Shown: positions 1-8,685, counted from the first letter of the stretch. The stretch is 64,000 nt of DNA from Cytophagales bacterium (GCA_013298215.1 JAAFKE010000002.1:1-64000); one strand, 5' to 3'. Notes: generated by a model from the sequence alone, not told the origin. Program-made: numbers and translations.

Positions 1-98
1 ACTTGCCATTGAGAATCGGTGAATTCAGAGAAATTTGTTTTCATTATCTTATGTTTTTTGTCAATCACAAGATAAGCCGATTCTTTATTTATCACAAA

Positions 99-1241
99 TT
101 ATTCAAATCCCAAACATACTCTTAAAGTTTGGTTTTGTTGTTCGTTATTTTTTAAGTTTTCATTAATAGGGTTTATTAGTGCTTGAAAGTTGTCTAATAT
201 ACTTTTCTCTGGAATGATTAATTTTATTTCTTCAAATTGTGTTTTATTAATCATTGGCATTGTAGAACCACCCGTAGCCATGTTTCTTAATAATTCATAA
301 TTGTTCAATAAATTGTAGTACAAAAAATCAATTAGATTTTTGTCTGCAACTATTGAATTTATTTGTTGATTTGTAATACAATCAACCGAATTGATACTTA
401 CTTTTCCCATATCTGAACCAATACAGGTAACTATTACTGAATTTTCAGGAATAACTTTATTTTTAAGCCCATTTATTCCTTCGTTTGAAAGCCTACGATA
501 AGAAGAAGTAATTATTTTTCCATAGTTTTTAAAATCTGTGGGCGTAACAAATGGCATTATATCCCCAAAATGTAAAGGAGTGTTGCTTGATGGGGTTTTG
601 CCTGTAACAACCCTCCCTATTTCAGATATTTTCCCAACTCTCCAACCTTCTGGCAACTCTTCACTTTTGGGCAAACACATTTCCTTAAAAAGAGTTTGAG
701 CAATGGCTTCTAAGGTTTGATTGGTTTGTCTATTCAGTTCTATCTTTTCGTCTAAGGAAGAAAGAATAGAAGCGATTTTTGTCTGGGTTTTGAGTGGGGG
801 AAGTAAAAGTTCAAGATTTTCAAACGCTTCTTTATTAACCCTTTGTCTTCCCGATGTCCCAATCATATTTTGCTCTGCAAACTTCCTAACTTCCTGCCAA
901 CAGGCTAAATAATAGACATAATCTTTATTAGAAATATTTAGCTTATCTCTAAAAACTAAAAATTCAGTTGAGCCAAAACCAACACCGTTTTTTAATTTTT
1001 TAGCCTGCCCAATTTTACCATTTTCGAGGCAAGGAGAAATTCTTGCAAACAATGTATCATCTTCTTGAAATCTTGCACCACCTGTAACTTTTCTCTCAGC
1101 AGACGGTTCAACAAACCTTTTACCTTCCGAAAGGTCTTTCATTTCGATAAATGAAAAATCTCCGTCTCCTTTCAGAGAAATAGTAGGATTTATCAAAACA
1201 AAATCTGGAAATTTATACGTCTTCCACTCCTTATCATTCAT
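99..1241 (-). CDS. hsdS: Type I restriction-modification specificity subunit
   Basis: About 380 aa. This subunit gives the type I methylase/nuclease complex its DNA target. The protein has the two-half HsdS plan: a first target-recognition domain (about residues 1-150), a conserved helical spacer (KIASILSSLDEKIELNRQ, about 155-185), a second recognition domain beginning at LPEGWRVGKISEIG, and a shorter second spacer at the C-terminus (NENLKNNEQQNQTL). I take the ATG at 1241, two bases after the stop of the upstream nucleotidyltransferase gene; a TTG at 1247 is also possible. It is the last gene of the operon seen in the window, and hsdR is not visible, so it may lie beyond the left edge. The gene is AT-rich compared with hsdM. 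Confidence 0.9.
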   Translation of the reverse strand: MNDKEWKTYKFPDFVLINPTISLKGDGDFSFIEMKDLSEGKRFVEPSAERKVTGGARFQEDDTLFARISPCLENGKIGQAKKLKNGVGFGSTEFLVFRDKLNISNKDYVYYLACWQEVRKFAEQNMIGTSGRQRVNKEAFENLELLLPPLKTQTKIASILSSLDEKIELNRQTNQTLEAIAQTLFKEMCLPKSEELPEGWRVGKISEIGRVVTGKTPSSNTPLHFGDIMPFVTPTDFKNYGKIITSSYRRLSNEGINGLKNKVIPENSVIVTCIGSDMGKVSINSVDCITNQQINSIVADKNLIDFLYYNLLNNYELLRNMATGGSTMPMINKTQFEEIKLIIPEKSILDNFQALINPINENLKNNEQQNQTLRVCLGFE

Positions 1242-1243
1242 AT

Positions 1244-1549
1244 TCAATGGTTTTTATAAAGTACTATTCCCACACGGTTGATGTGGTCGATCAGGTCGGG
1301 GTTTGCTATTTGATGTAAGATAGATAAATCAAAAACATTGGGTAGCAGTAGGTCGTCCAACTCCAATTCAATTTGGCCGAGTAAGGTAAGATTTAGGGCA
1401 TCGCCGACTAAAACCAAATCAATGTCGGAGGCGGGTTTATGGTTTCCTTTGGCTCTTGAGCCAAACAAAATAGCTTTGTCAATGGCTTTATATTTATTTA
1501 AGACCGTTACAATCTGCTCTATTTGGGTTTCTTTAAGTCCGTAATTCAT
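1244..1549 (-). CDS. MNT-family minimal nucleotidyltransferase (antitoxin-like)
   Basis: 101 aa, the usual size of a minimal nucleotidyltransferase. It shows the pol-beta-fold signature GSRAKG at residues 30-35 followed by SDIDLVL, giving metal-binding Asp42 and Asp44, with a likely third Asp at 74 (NVFDLSIL), so the active site appears complete. In HEPN/MNT pairs this enzyme modifies (AMPylates) the HEPN partner and neutralises it; that is family knowledge, not shown here. It lies 7 bp downstream of the HEPN gene and 2 bp upstream of hsdS, so it is probably co-transcribed with the restriction-modification genes. Confidence 0.88.
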   Translation of the reverse strand: MNYGLKETQIEQIVTVLNKYKAIDKAILFGSRAKGNHKPASDIDLVLVGDALNLTLLGQIELELDDLLLPNVFDLSILHQIANPDLIDHINRVGIVLYKNH

Positions 1550-1556
1550 TTTTTAT

Positions 1557-2015
1557 CTACAACGATGCGTCTTGTTGAGCTGACTTTATTGTTTCCATTT
1601 TTGTTTCAAGCGCTAAAAATAATTGATGGTAAAGGCTTATAATCTTCTCAAAAATTTCCTCCGCAATCGCCTCATTGTAGGTATGTGAGATCTTGTTTCT
1701 ACTAACAATCATATCCATCCAGCCTTCACCGTTTTGTATTAAATTCAACTTAAATGCCTCTCGTGTTGCATCTATAGACCCTCCAATTAAGTTATTGCCC
1801 TGATATTCAGCATAATCTTTCATAAGATTCCAAGCTAATTCATGGGTAAATTCAAAACGCTGTATTAATCCTTCTTTCAACATTTCATCAATACCATCAA
1901 GACTTTCTTCATGCTCTTCAAATCTCTTATTAATTAGAGAAACCCCCTCTGAAAGCTTTAATAAGGCTTTTTTATAATTTGAAAACCTTTGTTGCCATCT
2001 AATATCTTGTTGCAT
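1557..2015 (-). CDS. HEPN-domain protein (HI0074-type nucleotidyltransferase substrate-binding)
   Basis: 152 aa, all-helical in composition, matching the HI0074-type family usually annotated as nucleotidyltransferase substrate-binding. Recognisable blocks are EGLIQRFEFTHELAWNLMKDY (about 48-68) and a HEPN RX4-6H motif at R106-H111 (RNKISH), followed by TYNEA. HEPN proteins with this motif can act as RNases in toxin-antitoxin pairs; the motif being present argues for a potentially active toxin, but activity is inference. It starts 5 bp after the hsdM stop and is followed by its MNT partner. Confidence 0.87.
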   Translation of the reverse strand: MQQDIRWQQRFSNYKKALLKLSEGVSLINKRFEEHEESLDGIDEMLKEGLIQRFEFTHELAWNLMKDYAEYQGNNLIGGSIDATREAFKLNLIQNGEGWMDMIVSRNKISHTYNEAIAEEIFEKIISLYHQLFLALETKMETIKSAQQDASL

Positions 2016-2020
2016 AGTGT

Positions 2021-3577
2021 TTAATTAAGTTTTATTTCAAATCCAATAGTTTTTAAATTTTCACGAATCGTTTTTTCTAATGCGTCGCCTTCGGCAAATT
2101 GCTTGGCCAAGAGGGTCGTGAGGGTTTGCATTTTTTCGGCAAAGGGCACGGTGTCCGCTATTTCTTCTTCCGTGCCCACGTACCGCCCGGGCATGAGCAC
2201 ATACCCGTTTTCTCTTACTTCGTCGAGGGTGGCCACCTTGCAAAACCCTGCAACGTCTTCGTACTTATTGTCGGTTTTTCGCCAATTGTGGTAGGTGTCG
2301 CTCACCTGTTTTAGGTCGGTGTCGGTCAGTTCTCGGCTTCTGCGGTTCACCATCGTTCCCAGTTTTCGGGCATCAATAAAGAGTATTTCGTCTCTTCGCG
2401 ACCTCACCCCAGCCCTCTCCATCGGAGAGGGAGCATTGCTCACTTTGTTCTTGGTCAAAAACCACAAACAAGCGGGTATCATGGTGTTATAAAACAACTG
2501 AGAGGGCAAAGACACCATGCAGTCAATCAACCCTGCCTCAATCATGTTTTTTCTTATTTCTCCCTCGTTGCCACTGTTGCTGTTCATGCTGCCATTGGCA
2601 AGCACAACGCCAGCCACGCCGTTGGGGCTCAGTTTATGCACAAAATGTTGTAGCCAGGCATAATTGGCGTTTCCCAACGAAGGCACGCCGTATTTCCAGC
2701 GTATGTCGTCACGGAGTTGTTCGCCGCTCCAATCGCTGATATTAAAAGGAGGGTTGGCAATGATAAAATCGGCTTTGAGGTCTTTGTGTTTATCGTCCAA
2801 GAGGGTGTCGCCCAGTTCTATTTTGGCATCAATGCCCCGTATTGCCAAATTCATTTTAGACAACCGCAGCGTGGTAGGGTTGCTTTCTTGGCCATAAATA
2901 GAAAGGTTTTGAATGTTTCCTTGGTGTTCTTTCACAAATTTTTCGGACTGCACAAACATTCCACCACTCCCACAGCAGCCATCATACACCCGCCCGTTGT
3001 AGGGTTGGAGCATTTCTACCAACAACTTCACAATGCTGGGAGGGGTATAAAACTGCCCCCCTTTTTTTCCTTCGGCATCGGCAAATTGCCCCAAAAAATA
3101 CTCATAGACAATCCCCAAAAGGTCTTTGGCTTGGTTTCCTTCTTGCTTAAAACCAATCGTACCGATGAGGTCAATGAGTTCGCCGAGTCGTTGTTTATTG
3201 AGTTCGGGGTCGGCGTATATTTTTGGTAAAACGCCCTTCAAACTACTATTAATTTTTTCGATGGCATCCATTGCCTCGTCAATCAGCTTACCAATTTCGG
3301 GTTGTTTGGCTTTGTCTTGGAGGTATTGCCAGCGGGCAGTTTCGGGCACATAAAACACATTATAGGCCAAATACTCGTCGGGGTCGTTGGGGCTGGCCCC
3401 CTCAAAGTCACCTAAACCGCCCAATAGTTTGTAATAATGGGCATTGAAGGCATCGGAGATATACTTCAAGAAAATAAGCCCCAGCACAACGTGTTTGTAC
3501 TCGGCGGCATCCATGTTGCTTCTCAATTTATCGGCGGCCGCCCAAAGTGTTTTTTCTAAATCTTTAATGTCAGTCAT
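2021..3577 (-). CDS. hsdM: Type I restriction-modification DNA methyltransferase subunit
   Basis: 518 aa from the ATG at 3577 ([12 protein letters not shown]), preceded by AGAAG; the open frame extends 21 codons further upstream, but family members begin as chosen here. The N-terminal helical domain is followed by the N6-adenine methylase domain: FYTPPSIV near 176, the SAM-binding DGCCGSGG near 199 and the catalytic NPPF near 275. The protein makes m6A and pairs with HsdS. About 15 residues near 381-395 ([13 protein letters not shown]) are foreign to the family and come from a palindromic repeat in the DNA; the frame is kept and flanking motifs LTKNK and [11 protein letters not shown] are normal. 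It is the first gene of the operon, 72 bp after the thiolase gene. Confidence 0.93.
   Translation of the reverse strand: MTDIKDLEKTLWAAADKLRSNMDAAEYKHVVLGLIFLKYISDAFNAHYYKLLGGLGDFEGASPNDPDEYLAYNVFYVPETARWQYLQDKAKQPEIGKLIDEAMDAIEKINSSLKGVLPKIYADPELNKQRLGELIDLIGTIGFKQEGNQAKDLLGIVYEYFLGQFADAEGKKGGQFYTPPSIVKLLVEMLQPYNGRVYDGCCGSGGMFVQSEKFVKEHQGNIQNLSIYGQESNPTTLRLSKMNLAIRGIDAKIELGDTLLDDKHKDLKADFIIANPPFNISDWSGEQLRDDIRWKYGVPSLGNANYAWLQHFVHKLSPNGVAGVVLANGSMNSNSGNEGEIRKNMIEAGLIDCMVSLPSQLFYNTMIPACLWFLTKNKVSNAPSPMERAGVRSRRDEILFIDARKLGTMVNRRSRELTDTDLKQVSDTYHNWRKTDNKYEDVAGFCKVATLDEVRENGYVLMPGRYVGTEEEIADTVPFAEKMQTLTTLLAKQFAEGDALEKTIRENLKTIGFEIKLN
2402..2433. repeat. Dispersed palindromic repeat inserted in frame in hsdM
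   Basis: The plus strand reads CTCACCCCAGCCCTCTCC, a 3-base loop, then GGAGAGGGAG, giving a perfect 8-bp stem (2413-2420 with 2424-2431). This C/T-rich palindrome resembles small repeats that I know recur in many unrelated bacterial genomes. Here it is translated as part of HsdM. I saw no second copy in the window. Confidence 0.7.
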
Positions 3578-3649
3578 ATCTTCTAAATAATAATAATTGG
3601 CGAGGGGTCTTGAAACATAGGCAAACTTGCGCGGGGGCAAATCACCTAC

Positions 3650-4831
3650 CTACACCCTCTGCACCACAATGGCCGAAGCGCCGCCGCCGCCGTTGCAGAT
3701 GCCGATTGCGCCAAACTCGCCGTTTTTTTGGTGCAGCACGTTCACCAGCGTGGCCACGATGCGCGCTCCCGAAGCCCCCAGCGGATGCCCCAGCGACACC
3801 CCCCCCCCGAAAACGTTTACTTTGTGGTGCGCAATGCCGAGCTGCTGCTCAAAAACCAACGGAACTACCGCAAAGGCTTCGTTGATCTCATAAAAATCGA
3901 CGGTATCCTTGTCGATTCCCGCCATGGTCAATGCCCGTGGCACCGCCGAGGTGGGCGCAGTGGTAAACAAACGGGGTTCGTGTTCGGCATCGGCAAAACC
4001 AATAATTTTGGCCAATGGCTTGATTCCCAATGCGTCGGCCTTTCGTTTCGACATCAGCACCACCGCCGCCGCGCCGTCGTTTATGGTCGAGGCGTTGGCC
4101 GCCGTCACAGTGCCATCCTTGCTGAAAGCGGGCTTAAGCGTCGGGATTTTATCGAAAATAACATTTTTAAACTCTTCGTCTTCGTCTATGAGCAGGCTCG
4201 GGCCTCTTTTTTGGGGAATTTCAACGCCAACAATCTCATTTTTGAAATAGCCCGCCGCCGTAGCCGCCGCTGCGCGCTGGTAAGAATCGACGGCAAAGGC
4301 ATCCTGGGCTTGGCGACTTATGCCGAAGTCGTGGGCGGTGCGGTCGGCAAAAACGCCCATCGCGCACTGGTCATACACATCCAAAAGACCGTCTTTCTCC
4401 AAGGCATCCACCAGCGTGGCCGACCCGTATTTGTACCCAAAACGAGCCTTGGGCACGTAAAAAGGGGCGTTGCTCATGCTTTCCATGCCCCCCGCCACAA
4501 TTACGTCGGCCTGCCCGAGCATAATACGTTGCGCCCCAAACATAATTGCCTTCGCGCCCGACGCGCACACTTTGTTGATGGTGGTGCAACAAACGCTGCT
4601 CTCCAAGCCCGCCAGTAGTGCCGCTTGCCGCGCGGGTGCCTGCCCCACATTGGCCGACACCACGTTTCCCATCAATACCTCTTCTACTTCGCGCGGGGCC
4701 ACTCCCGCCTTGGCAAGTGCCGCCCTGATGGCAAACCCGCCCAACTCGGTGGCCGAAAAGCCCGACAACATACCGCCAAAACTACCAATGGGTGTTCTCT
4801 GGGCGGCAACAATATATACTTCTTGTAGCAT
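3650..4831 (-). CDS. Acetyl-CoA C-acyltransferase (thiolase)
   Basis: 393 aa, the standard length for biosynthetic or degradative thiolases. It condenses or cleaves acyl-CoA units (two acetyl-CoA to acetoacetyl-CoA, or the last step of beta-oxidation). The catalytic residues are visible: nucleophile Cys89 in INKVCASGAKA, His349 in SLGHPLGASGAR and Cys379 in GICNGGGGAS, plus NEAFAV upstream of the His. The start is ATG at 4831. It follows the EamA gene by 30 bp and is probably the last gene of a four-gene operon. The chain-length preference cannot be read from the sequence; acetyl-CoA acetyltransferase (atoB/thlA type) is the best guess. Confidence 0.92.
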   Translation of the reverse strand: MLQEVYIVAAQRTPIGSFGGMLSGFSATELGGFAIRAALAKAGVAPREVEEVLMGNVVSANVGQAPARQAALLAGLESSVCCTTINKVCASGAKAIMFGAQRIMLGQADVIVAGGMESMSNAPFYVPKARFGYKYGSATLVDALEKDGLLDVYDQCAMGVFADRTAHDFGISRQAQDAFAVDSYQRAAAATAAGYFKNEIVGVEIPQKRGPSLLIDEDEEFKNVIFDKIPTLKPAFSKDGTVTAANASTINDGAAAVVLMSKRKADALGIKPLAKIIGFADAEHEPRLFTTAPTSAVPRALTMAGIDKDTVDFYEINEAFAVVPLVFEQQLGIAHHKVNVFGGGVSLGHPLGASGARIVATLVNVLHQKNGEFGAIGICNGGGGASAIVVQRV

Positions 4832-4861
4832 GGTTATTTTTTAAGTATAAAATGAATGATT

Positions 4862-5746
4862 CTATTCAGTCTTTTTGACCACCAACGGATACAGCAAAAC
4901 GGCGGCCAAAATAACCACCGTACCCGCATAAAAGCCAGGGGTCATCCGCTCGCTTTCTCCAAATATAAAGTAGGCCAGCACAATACCATAAACGGGTTCG
5001 AGGTTCACGGTCAGGTTGAGGGTAAAGGGCGTGAACTTGCGGAGCAACTTAATGCCCTGCGAGTAGGCGTAAACGGTGCAGACCAACGCCAAAATAACGA
5101 TCCAAAGCCACTGGTCGAGTTGCGGCCAAATGTCTAATTTTTTGTCGAACCACGCCCAGTAAGCCACCATGACCACGGTAGTAGAACCCAGCGCACCGAG
5201 TATTTCGTAGAAGGTGAGCACCAGATAATCGTGTTTTTGGGTAAAACGGGCGTTGAAAACCGTAAAAACTGCCGCCAAAAAAGCCGAAAAAATAGCGATT
5301 ATCAACCCCAAAGAACGGTCGAACTCGAACCGAAAAATGAGGTACAGTCCCGCCATAATCACAAAACCCAGCAGCACCTCTACCCAGCGCACGGCCCGTT
5401 TATTGAGCACCGGGTCGAGCAAACTCGTCCAAAGCGAGCTGGTGGCCATGCCCGCCAAGCAAACCGAAGCGTTGGCCACCCTGGCCGCCCAGAAAAACGC
5501 CAGCCAATGCAACCCCAAAAGTACGCCAACCAAAAGCACTTGGTTGCGGGCGCGGGCGGGCATGGTGGCGGGCCTGTGCGTGAAGTACAAAACCGCTCCC
5601 AGGCCAACGGCGGCAATGGCAGTTCTAAAAAAAACCAGTGCCAGCGGCGAGATACTATTGGCGAGCAGCCCCAAAATGGCGGTGAAACCCCAAATGAGTA
5701 CTAAGAAATGCAGCTGAAAATAATCGCGCAGGTTGGGTTTGGTCAT
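4862..5746 (-). CDS. EamA-family (DMT) membrane transporter
   Basis: 294 aa, almost entirely hydrophobic, with about ten predicted membrane helices in two five-helix repeats, the EamA/RhaT drug/metabolite transporter plan. The N-terminal repeat starts at LHFLVLIWGFTAILGLLA, and a second repeat ends with FGESERMTPGFYAG, a typical EamA block. The substrate cannot be predicted; such proteins export amino acids or other small metabolites. Its ATG overlaps the lptF-like stop codon (ATGA), so the two are translationally coupled. Confidence 0.88.
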   Translation of the reverse strand: MTKPNLRDYFQLHFLVLIWGFTAILGLLANSISPLALVFFRTAIAAVGLGAVLYFTHRPATMPARARNQVLLVGVLLGLHWLAFFWAARVANASVCLAGMATSSLWTSLLDPVLNKRAVRWVEVLLGFVIMAGLYLIFRFEFDRSLGLIIAIFSAFLAAVFTVFNARFTQKHDYLVLTFYEILGALGSTTVVMVAYWAWFDKKLDIWPQLDQWLWIVILALVCTVYAYSQGIKLLRKFTPFTLNLTVNLEPVYGIVLAYFIFGESERMTPGFYAGTVVILAAVLLYPLVVKKTE

Positions 5747-6819
5747 CTCGGTAGGGTCTTAAACAGCAACGCGCCAACGCCCGCAAACACAATATTGGGC
5801 AGCCAAACGGCCAGCAACGGCGGCATCTTGCCCGACTCGGCAATGCCCTTGGAGAGCAGGTAGAACAAAATATAAAAGAACGCCAGCGCAAAACCCAGCG
5901 CAATTTGCAGTCCAACGCCCTGCCTGCTCTTTCGGGCCGACACGATCACGCCGATGGCCGTCAGAATAAGCATGGCAAATGGCTGGGTAAAACGGGTATA
6001 TTTTTCGATCAGATAGGTTTCGATGCCGTCCGAACCACGGCTGCGAAGTTTGGCAATGTGGTCGTTCAACTCGTTGAGGGTCAGGGTTTCGTTGAGGAGG
6101 TGGGTGTCCTCAAAATCTTTGGGCGACAGGTTTATGACGGTGTCTTTCTGGGTGCCGTAAGAGATAGACTCCTCCTGGCCGTTTATTTTGCGAAGGCGGT
6201 AATTGTAGATCGTCCATTTTTTTTTGTCGGGCAGCCACACAATGCGGTCGGCGGTTAGTTTCTCGGTTAGCTTGTTGCCCTCAATTCGTTCGAGCGTAAA
6301 TTTATTACCCGTCAGCGTGAGGGTCTCGTAGTTTTTCATGTAGGCGTACAGATTGGGCGCAATTTTGAGGTGTACGTGGTTTTCGTTGAACGAAAACGCC
6401 GCCCGCACGTACTTTTGTTCAAAGTCGATCCGTGTTTTGTCGGCTTTGGGGATCACCCAGCCCATCATAAAAAAAGTAACAATACCCAAAATACTCGCTC
6501 CAATAAAATAAGGCACCAGCATTCGCCCAAAACTAATGCCACTGCTCAAAATGGCGATAACTTCGCTTTTGGCCGCCATCCGCGAGGTGAAGAAAACGGT
6601 GGCAATAAAAACCAGAAGCGGGCTTATGAGGTTAGAATAGTGCAAGATTAGGTTTGGGTAATAATCCCTCAAAATCAACAGCATCGGGGCGTTTCGCTTG
6701 TGAAAATCGTCGATCTTTTCCGTAAAATCAATCATGCAAATAATGAGCACAATCACAAAAGTGACGAACAAGTACGTGAGCAAAAACTGCTTGATGATGT
6801 ATCTATCTAATATTTTCAC
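5743..6819 (-). CDS. LptF/LptG-family lipopolysaccharide export permease
   Basis: 358 aa, the normal length of the YjgP/YjgQ family. It has three N-terminal membrane helices (ILDRYIIKQFLLTYLFVTF onward), a large periplasmic beta-jellyroll region (about 130-260) and three C-terminal helices. It starts MKILDRYIIKQFL, a family hallmark, from a GTG at 6819. LptF and LptG form the inner-membrane part of the LPS transporter with the ATPase LptB; which of the two paralogues this is cannot be told here. It lies 24 bp after an exported NTF2-like gene and overlaps the EamA gene by 4 bp. Confidence 0.9.
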   Translation of the reverse strand: MKILDRYIIKQFLLTYLFVTFVIVLIICMIDFTEKIDDFHKRNAPMLLILRDYYPNLILHYSNLISPLLVFIATVFFTSRMAAKSEVIAILSSGISFGRMLVPYFIGASILGIVTFFMMGWVIPKADKTRIDFEQKYVRAAFSFNENHVHLKIAPNLYAYMKNYETLTLTGNKFTLERIEGNKLTEKLTADRIVWLPDKKKWTIYNYRLRKINGQEESISYGTQKDTVINLSPKDFEDTHLLNETLTLNELNDHIAKLRSRGSDGIETYLIEKYTRFTQPFAMLILTAIGVIVSARKSRQGVGLQIALGFALAFFYILFYLLSKGIAESGKMPPLLAVWLPNIVFAGVGALLFKTLPR

Positions 6820-6843
6820 TGGCTGTTGTTCAAATTTTAGACC

Positions 6844-7281
6844 CTAACTGGTGTGGTCGCTCACGATGACCCACTGGCCACCTATTTTTCTGAAAATCAG
6901 GGTGTAATGTCCGCCAACGTCGCCTTTTTCGGGGCGCGTCAGTTGCCATTTCCCGACCACAAACGCCACGTTTGGGGCCATAATATCCAACCTCAGAATC
7001 GTAAATTGGAGCGTTCCCATGGTGGCGCGGTCGGGATACCGCTTTTTATAGTTGTCTCGCGTGCGTTCCCAGCCGTAAGTTGGACCTTTTGCCCCGATAA
7101 AAGCCAACGAATCCGATTTCCAGTATCCTTCCATAAACGCGTCAATATTTCCGCCGTTCCAGTCGGTAGTTTGGCGGTCTAAAATGGCTCGGATGACCTG
7201 CTCCTCGGTTTTGGCCTGCCCAAAAACCTGGCTGAGGGTCAGAAACAATAAGGTGCTACAAACAACCAGACATTTTTTCAT
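6844..7281 (-). CDS. Exported NTF2-like (DUF4440/SnoaL-type) protein
   Basis: 145 aa. Residues 1-23 form a signal peptide (KKCLVVCSTLLFLTLSQVFG) cut near QAKT. The rest has an NTF2-like cone-fold pattern: EEQVIRAILDRQTTDWNGG, DAFMEGYWKSDSLAFIG, and a C-terminal GGHYTLIFRKIGGQWVIVSDH, typical of DUF4440 proteins. No catalytic residues can be assigned; members are enzymes or small-ligand binders. It is the first gene of the run leading into lptF, eamA and thiolase. Confidence 0.82.
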   Translation of the reverse strand: MKKCLVVCSTLLFLTLSQVFGQAKTEEQVIRAILDRQTTDWNGGNIDAFMEGYWKSDSLAFIGAKGPTYGWERTRDNYKKRYPDRATMGTLQFTILRLDIMAPNVAFVVGKWQLTRPEKGDVGGHYTLIFRKIGGQWVIVSDHTS

Positions 7282-7590
7282 AAAGATTTTGTGTCGATTT
7301 AAACCACTGATTTTTTTAAATTTATACGTTGATCCTCAAGTTTTTCATGTTTGATTACCCGCTCAAAACTGCGACGCTGTTGTTTTGCTACCAAAAAAAA
7401 AGTGCTGAGACGGCACAGCCAAACCAGCACTCTAAACAACAAAACCAACTGTATGAGAAAAGTTAAGCTCAAAAATAGGTATTCTTTCGTACAAAACAAA
7501 CGGCAAACGCGCAAGTTGGCAAATAGGGTGGGTTTGCGGCAGGAACGGTTTTTAAATTCGCCGCCAAACACCGTTTTTTTTGAATAAGCA
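7282..7590. other. Non-coding divergent intergenic region
   Basis: Apart from short opposing open frames without family features, I see no gene here. It should carry the promoter of the minus-strand exported NTF2-like operon and upstream elements of the ribosomal operon. It is AT-rich, with runs of A and T. No clear TAnnTTTG box was found for the minus-strand gene. Confidence 0.5.
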
Positions 7591-7622
7591 TTTGTATTTC
7601 AACACTTAACCAGCTATATTTG
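7591..7622 (+). promoter_or_regulatory. Bacteroidota-type promoter of the rplM operon
   Basis: TTTG at 7591-7594 and TATATTTG at 7615-7622, 20 bp apart, match the Bacteroidota -33/-7 consensus (TTTG / TAnnTTTG). Transcription should start near 7629, leaving a leader of roughly 67 nt before the rplM GTG. Confidence 0.75.
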
Positions 7623-7696
7623 CACTCCCGTTTTTAGAGTAACGGAGCGTTTTTGAGCGTAAGTAGTTGTAAATCAGTAATAAAACCTATAAAACG

Positions 7697-8146
7697 GTGG
7701 ATCAGTTAAGTTATAAAACCATCTCAGCCAACGCTGCATCAGTCGAAAAAAACTGGGTAGTGGTAGATGCCAATGGATTAGTGTTGGGGCGTTTGGCCAG
7801 TCAGATTGTGAACGTTTTGCGCGGAAAGCACAAAACAGCCTTCACGCCGCACGTAGATTGCGGCGACAATGTAATCGTTGTGAATGCCGACAAAATACGC
7901 TTCACGGGCAAGAAATTGACCAAAAAGGTGTACGTTCGCCACACTGGCTATCCAGGTGGTCAGCGTTTCACTACGCCACGCGAGCTGCTCGAAAAGAAGC
8001 CCGAGTCGGTCATCGAAAAGGCAGTGAAAGGAATGTTGCCAAAGAGTCGCTTGGGTCGCAGACAGTTCACAAACCTGTACGTTTATGCAAGCGCGGAGCA
8101 TCCGCACGCCGCCCAGCAGCCCACCGAAGTATCCTTTAAATTATAA
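7697..8146 (+). CDS. rplM: 50S ribosomal protein L13
   Basis: 149 aa. Clear uL13: [19 protein letters not shown], the [23 protein letters not shown] block, [13 protein letters not shown] and [13 protein letters not shown]. It assembles early in the 50S subunit. The start is a GTG at 7697 (encoding MDQLSYKT), matching the N-terminus usual in Bacteroidota; no ATG fits upstream. It is followed after 8 bp by rpsI, the universal rplM-rpsI pair. Confidence 0.97.
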   Translation: MDQLSYKTISANAASVEKNWVVVDANGLVLGRLASQIVNVLRGKHKTAFTPHVDCGDNVIVVNADKIRFTGKKLTKKVYVRHTGYPGGQRFTTPRELLEKKPESVIEKAVKGMLPKSRLGRRQFTNLYVYASAEHPHAAQQPTEVSFKL

Positions 8147-8154
8147 GATATATC

Positions 8155-8541
8155 ATGTCAGCAATCAATACAATTGGTAGAAGAAAAACTGCCATCGCCC
8201 GTATTTATATGACACCCGGCAGCGGAGATGTTAAAATAAATGGCCGCGATTTTAAAGAATACTTCCCCGTAGATACACTTCAAATTATTTTGAAGCAGCC
8301 CCTGATGACGATCAACGCCACAGACGGTTACGACATTAAAGTGAACGTGAAAGGTGGTGGTATCAAGGGCCAAGCCGAGGCTACGCGCATGGCAATAGCC
8401 CGCGCACTTTGCGAGTTCAACTTGGAGTTCCGCCCCGCGCTGAAAAAAGAAGGCTTCTTGACGAGAGATCCCCGCATGGTGGAACGCAAAAAGTACGGTC
8501 GCCGCAAAGCACGTCGCCGCTTCCAGTTCTCGAAACGATAG
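8155..8541 (+). CDS. rpsI: 30S ribosomal protein S9
   Basis: 128 aa. uS9 features are NTIGRRKTAIARIYMTPG at the start, GGGIKGQAEATRMAIARAL in the middle and the basic C-terminal tail GRRKARRRFQFSKR whose end reaches the P-site tRNA. ATG start at 8155, 8 bp after rplM. Confidence 0.97.
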   Translation: MSAINTIGRRKTAIARIYMTPGSGDVKINGRDFKEYFPVDTLQIILKQPLMTINATDGYDIKVNVKGGGIKGQAEATRMAIARALCEFNLEFRPALKKEGFLTRDPRMVERKKYGRRKARRRFQFSKR

Positions 8542-8558
8542 TAATCATTCAACGAGCA

Positions 8559-8596
8559 GCCACCAACCAACCTGTGTTTCAGGCTCAGTTGGTGGC
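8559..8596 (+). repeat. Inverted repeat between rpsI and rpsB
   Basis: GCCACCAAC at 8559-8567 and GTTGGTGGC at 8588-8596 form a perfect 9-bp stem with a 20-nt loop. There is no following T-run, so it is not a classical terminator. It lies 17 bp after rpsI and 89 bp before rpsB and could be part of an rpsB leader or an RNA processing site. Confidence 0.5.
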
Positions 8597-8685
8597 AGCC
8601 CGCCAATATTTTGTCCAGACAGTGCTTATCGTTGCCGGTGCGCTGTGCTGCATATTTTAATCGTTACCTTAATTAACCCAAACAA

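Noticed and set aside
1-98. Possible hsdR start at the left edge
   Set aside because: About 100 bases with no recognisable coding signal; too short to claim.
7299-7571. 90-codon minus-strand frame between the NTF2-like gene and rplM
   Set aside because: Lies in an AT-rich promoter region, low-complexity hydrophobic composition, no family features.
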